From: Gammaproteobacteria bacterium RIFCSPHIGHO2_12_FULL_45_12 | GTDB taxonomy: Bacteria; Pseudomonadota; Gammaproteobacteria; DSM-16500 | Length of the DNA: 13,058 nt | Assembly: GCA_001801665.1 (NCBI GenBank) | Contig: MGYH01000051.1 | Coordinates: forward strand, 1-13,058 | Reading direction: 5' to 3' | Part shown: one piece after another, positions 1-5,268 of the stretch | Position numbering within the stretch: position 1 is the first letter of the stretch | Layout of the letters: each line of letters opens with the position of its first letter | Position numbers and translations under genes: made by a program | Notes under the pieces: generated by a model | The model's input: only the letters and a program-made list of their open reading frames with translations | Databases searched by the model: none | What the model was told of the DNA's origin: nothing

Positions 1-34
1 ATCCACCAAATCAAATTTCATTTCATGCCGAGGA

Positions 35-49
35 GGGTGCGGAGCACCC
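35..49. other. short GC-rich hairpin at window start
   Basis: GGGTGC (35-40) and GCACCC (44-49) form a perfect 6-bp stem with a 3-nt loop, enclosed by an outer GAGG/CCTC pair. No T-tract follows on the plus strand, so it is not a good intrinsic terminator. It probably belongs to the intergenic region after whatever gene lies upstream (prs is the common neighbour of rplY in relatives, but nothing of it is visible here). Confidence 0.3.
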
Positions 50-90
50 GAAAAACCTCACCCAGCACTAGCTTCCCGCGCCCAGTTGTG

Positions 91-96
91 TACAAT
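91..96 (+). promoter_or_regulatory. possible -10 element for rplY
   Basis: TACAAT at 91-96 differs from TATAAT at one base. No convincing -35 hexamer lies 16-18 bp upstream (68-73 reads CTAGCT), so this is a weak call. A start near 103 would place the 105-128 hairpin at the very 5' end of the rplY leader. Confidence 0.3.
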
Positions 97-104
97 ATGC
101 CGTC

Positions 105-128
105 CCTTATCCTGGTCGCGGGATAGGG
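105..128 (+). promoter_or_regulatory. leader hairpin upstream of rplY
   Basis: CCTTATCC (105-112) pairs with GGATAGGG (121-128) across an 8-nt loop, giving an 8-bp stem with one G-T wobble. It sits 40 nt before the rplY start and is followed by an AT-rich run (129-151). The T-run is interrupted, so it could be an attenuator or an autoregulatory leader of the kind found ahead of many ribosomal protein genes. That function is inference only. Confidence 0.35.
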
Positions 129-168
129 TTTTAATAACCTTATTTTTTTATAAAGTGGAGTCAAGACA

Positions 169-885
169 ATGGCATCGACCAATCAGTTCGAAATCGAAGC
201 GACTGTTCGCCACGATATAGGGAAAGGTGCGAGCCGCCGCCTGCGTCGCGAAGAAAAAGTGCCTGGCGTCATTTATGGTGGTGGTCAACCAACTGTTTCC
301 CTAACGTTCGAACACAACAAAATGATGAAATCGCTATCCAACGAAGCATTTTATTCACACATCCTGACACTTAAAACGGGCGCTGACTCAGAACATGTCA
401 TCTTGAAAGACGTGCAACGTCACCCCTTCAAGCCGCGTCTTTTGCACATGGACTTTCAGCGCGTGCGAGCAGATGAAAAGTTACACATGCATATTCCCTT
501 GCATTTCATCGGCGGCGCAGAAGCACCCGGCGTGAAACAGGCTGGCGGCCTCATTTCGCATATTCTGAGTGACGTTGAAGTGGTCTGTTTACCTGGCAAC
601 TTACCGGAACACATTGAAATTGATCTCTCCGCGATGGAGCTTAATGACATCATTCACTTGTCCGACCTGAAGCTGCCCAAAGGCGTCGAATTGGTCGCCT
701 TACAACAGCAAGACAATGACCAGCCTGTCGCGTCCTTACATCTGCCGCGCGTTGAAGAAGAACCTGTCGTGGAAGAAGCAACGGATGAAGAGGCCACAGC
801 GCCCTCTGACGTGCCTGCCAGTGCCCAAAGGGGCGATGAAGAAGCAGAAAGTGAAGATAGCGATCATAAAGATAAGAAAAAATGA
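169..885 (+). CDS. rplY: 50S ribosomal protein L25 (bL25), long CTC/TL5 form
   Basis: This encodes the large-subunit protein that binds 5S rRNA near loop E. It is 238 residues, not the roughly 94 of E. coli L25, so it is the two-domain CTC/TL5 type. The N-terminal 5S-binding barrel spans about residues 1-95, with the family-typical 'GKGASRRLRREEKVPGVIYG' start and 'HMDFQRV' at its end. The beta-rich TL5 C-terminal domain follows (about 98-190, containing 'PGVKQAGG' and 'DLSAMELNDIIH'). From about residue 193 there is a low-complexity, strongly acidic tail rich in Glu, Asp and Ala, ending in the basic KDKKK. The start is supported by GGAG at 157-160, eight bases before the ATG. rplY upstream of pth and ychF is a conserved gammaproteobacterial order. 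Identity is secure. The tail is probably disordered. Confidence 0.96.
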   Translation: MASTNQFEIEATVRHDIGKGASRRLRREEKVPGVIYGGGQPTVSLTFEHNKMMKSLSNEAFYSHILTLKTGADSEHVILKDVQRHPFKPRLLHMDFQRVRADEKLHMHIPLHFIGGAEAPGVKQAGGLISHILSDVEVVCLPGNLPEHIEIDLSAMELNDIIHLSDLKLPKGVELVALQQQDNDQPVASLHLPRVEEEPVVEEATDEEATAPSDVPASAQRGDEEAESEDSDHKDKKK

Positions 886-893
886 GCCGCCGG

Positions 894-960
894 TCAGCGA
901 TTCCCGCTCTCCATGTCGCGATGGGGGATTCCAAAGGGGGAGATCGCGGTTCTCCCCCTT
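894..960 (+). repeat. interspersed 67-bp repeat, copy 1
   Basis: This stretch recurs at 4501-4566 in the same orientation. By eye the two differ by three substitutions clustered at 909-911 (CTC here, GAA in the other) and one C deleted in the run near the 3' end. Similarity stops abruptly on the left side of both copies. The 3' half is a stem-loop (GGGGGAGA...TCTCCCCC). The unit therefore looks like a small dispersed palindromic element, here placed directly behind rplY where it may act as its terminator. Confidence 0.8.
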
Positions 961-964
961 TTGG
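931..964 (+). terminator. probable intrinsic terminator of rplY
   Basis: CCAAAGGGGGAGA (931-943) pairs with TCTCCCCCTTTTGG (951-964) around a 7-nt loop. There is one bulged T in the 3' arm. The GC-rich core followed by TTTT fits a rho-independent terminator 46 bp after the rplY stop. It is part of the interspersed repeat, so terminator function may have been supplied by the repeat. Confidence 0.6.
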
Positions 965-969
965 TGCAA

Positions 970-988
970 GCAAAAGCGTGGCTTTTGC
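970..988. other. perfect 8-bp hairpin in rplY-pth intergenic region
   Basis: GCAAAAGC (970-977) and GCTTTTGC (981-988) are perfectly complementary with a 3-nt loop. It follows the terminator-like stem by five bases. No long T-run follows, so I leave its role open. Confidence 0.5.
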
Positions 989-1007
989 GCAGCATAGAAA
1001 CAAAGAA

Positions 1008-1036
1008 GCCTTCCCGCGTTTTTTAGCGGGAATGGC
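1008..1036. other. TTCCCGC/GCGGGAA hairpin in rplY-pth intergenic region
   Basis: TTCCCGC (1011-1017) pairs with GCGGGAA (1026-1032) around an 8-nt T-rich loop. The stem extends by GCC/GGC (1008-1010 and 1034-1036) past one bulged T. The sequence recalls the GATTCCCGC motif at the left end of the interspersed repeat. Confidence 0.45.
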
Positions 1037-1050
1037 TGGCCGCCGGTATC

Positions 1051-1076
1051 GAGCCCTGTGATTCATCATAGGGCTC
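1051..1076. other. 10-bp hairpin just upstream of pth
   Basis: GAGCCCTGTG (1051-1060) and CATAGGGCTC (1067-1076) pair over ten positions with one G-T wobble and a 6-nt loop. It ends 24 bases before the first pth ATG, so in a transcript reading through from rplY it would sit in the pth leader. It could be a weak terminator or a translation-modulating structure. Confidence 0.45.
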
Positions 1077-1100
1077 AAACACCCGCCATCAACGGCTAAC

Positions 1101-1715
1101 ATGGAGAAGCAAGCCTTGTCTCATGCCATTCAACTCATTGTCGGCCTTGCCAATCCCGGCCAAGAATATACTCACACCCGACATAATGCGGGCGCGTGGC
1201 TGGTGGAAAATATTGCTCGCAGTGAACGCATGACCTTGCGACCCGATGGCAAATTTCATGGATTGCACTGTCTTGCGCGTCTCAACCATCAGGCATGTCA
1301 TTTACTCATTCCCACCACTTTCATAAACTTAAGTGGGCAGGCCGTTCAGGCTTGCGCTAACTATTTAAAAATTCCACCGCAACAGATTTTAATTGTCCAC
1401 GATGACATTGATTTGCCTGCTGGCACCATTAAACTGAAGTTTGATGGCGGCGATGGCGGTCATAACGGCCTGAAAGATATTATTCGCCATCTTAACACCA
1501 AAAAATTTTATCGCTTGCGCATTGGTGTAGGCCGCCCTGGCAAGGGCAAAGATGTCGTGGATTATGTCTTGCACCCACCCTCAAAATCAGACCGGCAACA
1601 AATTGATGACGCCATGATCCCCGCACTGAATGCCTTGCCGCTGCTCTTGCAAGGCGAGATAAACAAAGCCATGCAAACGCTGCATACCGAACCGCCTAGT
1701 ACAACAAGCGAATAA
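1101..1715 (+). CDS. pth: peptidyl-tRNA hydrolase
   Basis: This cytosolic enzyme cleaves the ester bond of peptidyl-tRNAs released early from ribosomes and recycles the tRNA. The product from the first ATG is 204 residues, close to the family size. Visible signatures are 'LIVGLANPGQEY' (substrate-binding Asn18), 'TRHNAG' with the catalytic His28, 'TFINLSGQAV' (Asn), 'VHDDIDLPAG' (the Asp that activates the His) and 'GGHNGLKDI' (Asn). The start is uncertain. The ATG at 1101 has no good ribosome binding site and gives an N-terminus about seven residues longer than E. coli Pth. A TTG at 1116 has GGAG (1103-1106) nine bases upstream and would give 199 residues. pth lies between rplY and ychF, as in many gammaproteobacteria. 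Function is certain; only the start is in doubt. Confidence 0.95.
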   Translation: MEKQALSHAIQLIVGLANPGQEYTHTRHNAGAWLVENIARSERMTLRPDGKFHGLHCLARLNHQACHLLIPTTFINLSGQAVQACANYLKIPPQQILIVHDDIDLPAGTIKLKFDGGDGGHNGLKDIIRHLNTKKFYRLRIGVGRPGKGKDVVDYVLHPPSKSDRQQIDDAMIPALNALPLLLQGEINKAMQTLHTEPPSTTSE

Positions 1716-1722
1716 AATCTGT

Positions 1723-1728
1723 TATAGT
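1723..1728 (+). promoter_or_regulatory. probable -10 element for ychF
   Basis: TATAGT (1723-1728) lies just after the pth stop and is followed by a GC-rich discriminator (CGCGCC), a pattern typical of growth-rate-regulated promoters. The -35 position (1700-1705, TACAAC) is poor. ychF could therefore have its own promoter in addition to read-through from pth. Confidence 0.45.
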
Positions 1729-1789
1729 CGCGCCCTGCGACCCGGTCAAACCTCTTATTTCGCACTCAGTTTGTGTGCTGGAGAACCTG

Positions 1790-2881
1790 ATGGCTTTAAA
1801 ATGCGGCATTGTTGGCTTACCCAATGTAGGCAAATCCACCCTCTTTAACTGTTTAACCAAAGCGCGCGTTGCGGCGGCTAATTTTCCTTTTTGCACCATC
1901 GAGCCCAATGTGGGTGTGGTCTCGTTGCCTGACCCGCGCCTGGATCAGCTCTCAAACATTGTCAAACCGGAGCGCGTCTTACCGACCACCGTGGAATTTG
2001 TAGACATTGCAGGCATTGTCAAAGGTGCCTCAGAAGGCGAAGGTCTCGGCAATAAATTCTTGTCGCACATCCGTGAAACAGATGCCATTGTGCATGTCGT
2101 ACGCTGCTTTGAAGACCCGAACGTCATCCATGTGTTAGCTAGCCTTTCGCCCGCATCTGACATCGAGATCATCAACACAGAGCTCGCCTTGGCCGACCTT
2201 GAAACCATTGATCGCGCCATTTTGCGCGCACAAAAATCCACACGTTCCGGGGATAAAGCGGCACTAGCTGAACTCGCCCTGCTACAACGCGTCAAAGCCC
2301 ATTTAAATGAAGGAAAGCCCGCGCGCAGCCTCGATATCTCCAAAGAAGAAAAGCCGTTGCTGGCATCGCTGCATTTACTGACTTTAAAACCCACCTTATA
2401 TGCCGCCAATGTGTCTGAAACCGGATTCGACAATAACCCTTTACTAGAAGAAGTCCAAAAAATTGCTCAAGTCGAAAAAGCAGAAATTGTCGTCATTTGC
2501 GCGGCAATTGAAGCTGACATGGCTGAGTTGGATGATGCTGAAAAGCAATTATTCCTAGAAGAGCTTAAGCTGGAAGAACCGGGATTAAACCGGCTGATTC
2601 ATGCTGCTTACAAATTATTAGACCTAGAAACCTACTTCACGGCAGGCGTCAAGGAAGTGCGAGCCTGGACCATCCAGCGCGGCGCAACCGCACCTGAAGC
2701 CGCAGGCGTCATTCACACCGATTTTGAAAAAGGTTTCATCCGTGCCGAGGTCATCTCATTTGATGATTTCATCCAGCACAAAGGCGAACAGGGCGCGAAA
2801 ACAGCGGGTAAATGGCGCCTGGAAGGAAAAGACTATATCGTACACGATGGTGATGTGATGCATTTTCGGTTTAATGTGTAA
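1790..2881 (+). CDS. ychF: redox-regulated ATPase YchF (OLA1/Obg family)
   Basis: This is a universally conserved P-loop NTPase of the Obg family that binds ribosomes and hydrolyses ATP rather than GTP. With the start chosen here it is 363 residues, the same length as E. coli YchF. The ATG at 1790 is preferred over the in-frame GTG at 1775 because GGAG (1780-1783) sits six bases upstream and because the family begins 'M-x-[FL]-KCGIVGLPNVGKST'. The Walker A/G1 motif GLPNVGKST is at residues 9-17. The switch II region reads 'DIAGIVKGASEGEGLGNKFL'. The G4 position carries NVSE in place of NKxD, the change associated with ATP preference. The C-terminal TGS domain covers roughly the last 85 residues ('TYFTAGVKEVRAWT' to 'VMHFRFNV'). 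Its stop lies only six bases from the convergent ATPase gene, with no visible terminator between. Confidence 0.97.
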   Translation: MALKCGIVGLPNVGKSTLFNCLTKARVAAANFPFCTIEPNVGVVSLPDPRLDQLSNIVKPERVLPTTVEFVDIAGIVKGASEGEGLGNKFLSHIRETDAIVHVVRCFEDPNVIHVLASLSPASDIEIINTELALADLETIDRAILRAQKSTRSGDKAALAELALLQRVKAHLNEGKPARSLDISKEEKPLLASLHLLTLKPTLYAANVSETGFDNNPLLEEVQKIAQVEKAEIVVICAAIEADMAELDDAEKQLFLEELKLEEPGLNRLIHAAYKLLDLETYFTAGVKEVRAWTIQRGATAPEAAGVIHTDFEKGFIRAEVISFDDFIQHKGEQGAKTAGKWRLEGKDYIVHDGDVMHFRFNV

Positions 2882-2887
2882 GTACAA

Positions 2888-4351
2888 TCAGGATCTGTCA
2901 ACAGCCCTAATAACTGATATAAATAAATCCTTTAAAGTAACAACACCCCCATCAATCTGCTCCTCAGAATAAGCCGAACTTTTAAGACCGTTTGGACATA
3001 TCATCGCCAAGAATATCTGCTTGTTAGTACCTGTTTTCTCTCTAAAAACTTCAACTTTATTCTTTAAATTTTTTGCGTATTGTTTATCAATGGCATATTG
3101 TTGATCTGTATATTTGATCTCACACACTGTAATAGCGTTATCACTCCTCTCAATCACTAGATCAATTTGAGCCCCTTCTGCTAATTTTTTACGGGGAATG
3201 AAGCGCCATGCACTCACTTGACCATTCGCTTTGATATTTAATGCGTGAATAATATGATCTACATGCTTCATACAAACCGCTTCAAACGCATACCCTGACC
3301 AAGCATAATAAGATGGTCTTTGACTTTGATTAAGCCAGTAATCAGGAGTAAATTTTTTCTGCTTTTGAGACCCAACCCATTGCAAATAAAACAGGCAAAA
3401 TTCATCTACTAACTTGTAATACTCACCTGTAGAACGACCCCACGGAATATTTTCCTCAATAAACCCTGCCTCTTTCAAATCCTGTAATCTTTTGGTTAAA
3501 CGCCCCCCTCCAGATGAGAGACTCGCATCAACTTTCAATTCAGCTCGTCTAGCACCCTCTTTGCGTTGTGCAATTAATTTCACAAGCTCTATATATGCAT
3601 CTGCATTTTCAAATAAGGATTCAAATAATTTATTAAATTCATTTTGCAATGGAGCTTCTTTTGTAAAAAAGATATTTTGTATGTTTTGCTCCGCGGTAAG
3701 GCCTCGCTCTATATATTTCAGATAATAGGGAATACCACCTAACGCCATATACAAAGATAAAACATACTTTTGAGTTAAATTTATACTTCTACTTTTTAAA
3801 AATTCATCTGTTTCTGCAAGACTAAACGGTGACAATTTAATCGAGCGCGTTACCCTATTGTGCAAACCGCCTTTATTATCGATAATTTTTCTTATCAGCC
3901 ATGATGCGGATGACCCACAAGCAACCAATATAACATTTGGCATTTTTGACCAATTACGATTCCAATAATAATCTATCTCCTCAAGCAACCCAGACCGTCT
4001 AGTCGCCATCCACGGTAGTTCATCAAGGAACACTACAACCTTTTCTTGGCATTTTGAAAGTTGCTTGTGAAGGATATTAAAAGCTTCATCCCAATTCTTT
4101 GGAATCTCTAGTGTTATATTATCTAAGAACGTTTCTGATATGGCCTCTGCAAACTTCTTCAATTGTTTCTTTTGACTGCCATGTTGCAAGCCGGTGGCAT
4201 GTAATAATTTGCATTTTTTACAAACAAAAAATTCTCGTATTAAATATGTCTTTCCTACACGCCGCCGTCCGTAAACAACTAAAAACTCAGCCTCATGCGA
4301 GCTATAGATTTTATTGAGGAGCTTTAACTCCTTTACTCTACCAATAATCAT
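2888..4351 (-). CDS. AAA-type ATPase with C-terminal DUF234/PD-(D/E)XK-like domain
   Basis: The 487-residue product belongs to the 'archaeal ATPase' STAND-like group (ATPase_2 plus DUF234 architecture). Walker A is GRRRVGKT (28-35), Walker B is VVVFLDE (Asp110, Glu111), and the sensor-like strand is 'ILVACGSSASWL' (141-152). A helical middle section (about 230-310) contains a likely winged-helix stretch ('GGGRLTKRLQDLKEAGFI'). Near the C-terminus, Asp397 followed by Glu411-x-Lys413 ('QIDLVIE...CEIKY') matches a PD-(D/E)XK nuclease core, as known for DUF234. The ATG at 4351 is preferred over 4357 because AGGAAGG (4365-4359) then sits seven bases upstream. The gene is AT-richer than rplY-pth-ychF and inserted tail-to-tail against ychF, suggesting acquisition. 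The substrate is unknown. Such proteins are usually annotated only as ATP-binding proteins. Family is confident; biological role is not. Confidence 0.88.
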   Translation of the reverse strand: MIIGRVKELKLLNKIYSSHEAEFLVVYGRRRVGKTYLIREFFVCKKCKLLHATGLQHGSQKKQLKKFAEAISETFLDNITLEIPKNWDEAFNILHKQLSKCQEKVVVFLDELPWMATRRSGLLEEIDYYWNRNWSKMPNVILVACGSSASWLIRKIIDNKGGLHNRVTRSIKLSPFSLAETDEFLKSRSINLTQKYVLSLYMALGGIPYYLKYIERGLTAEQNIQNIFFTKEAPLQNEFNKLFESLFENADAYIELVKLIAQRKEGARRAELKVDASLSSGGGRLTKRLQDLKEAGFIEENIPWGRSTGEYYKLVDEFCLFYLQWVGSQKQKKFTPDYWLNQSQRPSYYAWSGYAFEAVCMKHVDHIIHALNIKANGQVSAWRFIPRKKLAEGAQIDLVIERSDNAITVCEIKYTDQQYAIDKQYAKNLKNKVEVFREKTGTNKQIFLAMICPNGLKSSAYSEEQIDGGVVTLKDLFISVIRAVDRS

Positions 4352-4369
4352 ATTCATACCTTCCTAACT

Positions 4370-4400
4370 GGGCCACTTATAGGTTAATTATAAGTGGCCC
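4370..4400. promoter_or_regulatory. perfect 12-7-12 palindrome over the ATPase promoter (operator candidate 1)
   Basis: GGGCCACTTATA (4370-4381) and TATAAGTGGCCC (4389-4400) are perfect reverse complements separated by seven bases. The element covers the -10 box and the expected start site of the minus-strand ATPase promoter and ends five bases from the Shine-Dalgarno sequence. That location fits a repressor operator. It could alternatively be a recombination site or an mRNA hairpin. Confidence 0.7.
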
Positions 4401-4415
4401 AACTAATATTGGCAA
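4387..4415 (-). promoter_or_regulatory. strong sigma70-type promoter for the ATPase gene
   Basis: Read on the minus strand, TTGCCA (4415-4410; five of six consensus bases) is followed after exactly 17 bases by a perfect TATAAT (4392-4387). Transcription should start near 4380, about 30 bases before the ATG at 4351. The -10 box lies inside the first palindrome, and the -35 box lies between the two palindromes. Confidence 0.75.
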
Positions 4416-4425
4416 TCAAATAGAC

Positions 4426-4456
4426 GGGCCGCATATAAGAAAGCTATAAGTGGCCC
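4426..4456. promoter_or_regulatory. second 12-7-12 palindrome upstream of the ATPase promoter (operator candidate 2)
   Basis: GGGCCGCATATA (4426-4437) and TATAAGTGGCCC (4445-4456) have the same 12-7-12 spacing as the element at 4370-4400. The right arm is identical to that element's right arm. The left arm has two mismatches. The two palindromes are centred 56 bp apart, one on each side of the -35 box. This suggests paired binding of one dimeric or looping factor. Confidence 0.65.
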
Positions 4457-4500
4457 GATTATTCCCTAAAAGCTTAATCAGTCCATAATAGGCAACCTAA

Positions 4501-4566
4501 TCAGCGATTCCCGCTGAACATGTCGCGATGGGGGATTCCAAAGGGGGAGATCGCGGTTCTCCCCTT
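4501..4566 (+). repeat. interspersed repeat, copy 2 (66 bp)
   Basis: Nearly identical to 894-960 (three clustered substitutions and one single-base deletion by eye). It includes the stem-loop arms AAGGGGGAGA (4541-4550) and TCTCCCCTT (4558-4566) around the same 7-nt loop. Here it lies between the ATPase promoter region and the promoter of the small ORF. The two copies are direct repeats bracketing pth, ychF and the ATPase gene. Confidence 0.8.
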
Positions 4567-4631
4567 AAAACATTTTGTTGATCGATTCATTTAACATATT
4601 TAATCTGTATTTAATAAATCCTTAACGTATT

Positions 4632-4659
4632 TTGATGTATAATGGTTGCTCATTATAAT
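4632..4659 (+). promoter_or_regulatory. possible promoter for the small ORF at 4685
   Basis: TTGATG (4632-4637) is followed after 16 bases by TATAAT (4654-4659), 26 bases before the ATG at 4685. A second TATAAT at 4638-4643 lacks a good -35 partner. The surrounding region is AT-rich, so chance matches are possible. Confidence 0.45.
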
Positions 4660-4684
4660 AGTCAATCAATTTCGAGGTGGTTTT

Positions 4685-4945
4685 ATGCAAGCAAGAAAAG
4701 TAACTTTGACTGTGCCTTTGAAGATTGATGTTGCACGAATTGCCAGTTTTTACCCTGAGTTTCGATATCGCGCGCCCTATCCCACGAATCGCATTTGTAA
4801 AGGAACCACCTCAAAATATATTTTAAATAATGGCGATCAGGACAGATTTGCTGTACTGTTTTTTGATGAAAAGAATGAAGATGGATTTAACACAATTTAT
4901 TCGGCTTATAGTTCACAGGTTTGCAATTTAGCAAATCGCCAGTGA
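4685..4945 (+). CDS. small hypothetical protein, possibly frameshift-truncated
   Basis: I do not recognise this 86-residue product. The ATG at 4685 is chosen over an upstream TTG (4646) because GAGG (4674-4677) sits seven bases before it and a plausible promoter is close by. The sequence starts 'MQARKVTLTVPLKIDV' and has no signal peptide, membrane segment or known motif that I can see. Its reading frame ends at 4945, but a neighbouring frame stays open from about 4912 to 5091 with protein-like composition. The last dozen codons may therefore be out of frame, and the intact ancestor would have been about 135 residues. It lies in the accessory block between the ATPase gene and the giant gene. 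It could equally be a genuine short gene. Confidence 0.5.
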   Translation: MQARKVTLTVPLKIDVARIASFYPEFRYRAPYPTNRICKGTTSKYILNNGDQDRFAVLFFDEKNEDGFNTIYSAYSSQVCNLANRQ

Positions 4946-5091
4946 AGCAAATATATAATGGTCTTCAATTAAAGGTTGCTGTACGAGATGATGCCCAAGT
5001 AAGTGGGACAGATGGTGTGTTGCCAGAAGAACGTAGTGTTAGCTCTCTTCCATTAACGCTAGGGTTCTTATCTCCAGAAAAATATCGCTAG
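4912..5091 (+). pseudogene. candidate out-of-frame continuation of the 4685 ORF
   Basis: Frame 1 is open from 4912 to the TAG at 5089-5091 and reads 'FTGLQFSKSPVKQIYNG', then a segment with 'RDDAQVSGTDG' and the end 'GFLSPEKYR'. It has no ribosome binding site or convincing start of its own and overlaps the end of the 4685 ORF. A single -1 shift between about 4912 and 4942 would join the two into one gene. I see no canonical slippery heptamer there, so a degrading mutation is likelier than programmed frameshifting. Confidence 0.4.
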
Positions 5092-5197
5092 GAAAAATCA
5101 TGCCCATTGACTTCATCAGGACCATGCTTCTCCTTCCGTTCTTTTCCACGATTTTGATATTTCATAATATAACAGGAGAGAAAAGTGATCAAAAGTA

Positions 5198-5206
5198 TGA
5201 TATAAT
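5198..5206 (+). promoter_or_regulatory. extended -10 promoter candidate for the giant gene
   Basis: TGATATAAT (5198-5206) combines the TGn extension with a perfect TATAAT. No -35 hexamer is evident 17 bp upstream, which extended -10 promoters tolerate. The leader would be about 55 bases. The stretch 5092-5268 holds no gene that I can see. A second TATAAT (5221-5226) is also present in this very AT-rich region. Confidence 0.5.
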
Positions 5207-5268
5207 AAAATTATGAAAAATATAATTATAAAAGATTTTCGGATCTGGTTTTGAGGAGTGGCACGAAT

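Noticed and set aside
1..8. ATCCACCA at the window start could be the 3' end of a tRNA
   Set aside because: Only eight bases are available. No T-arm or acceptor pairing can be tested, and CCA occurs often by chance.
35..49. Hairpin as a rho-independent terminator of an upstream gene
   Set aside because: It is followed by GAAAAACC, not a T-run. On the other strand the T-run precedes the stem.
650..1102. 150-codon minus-strand ORF across the rplY end and intergenic hairpins
   Set aside because: It is antisense to a certain gene and its protein is Arg/Leu-rich with no family features. It also spans the hairpin and repeat region.
1945..2433. 162-codon minus-strand ORF inside ychF
   Set aside because: It is a shadow of ychF in the opposite strand, with no ribosome binding site or recognisable domain.
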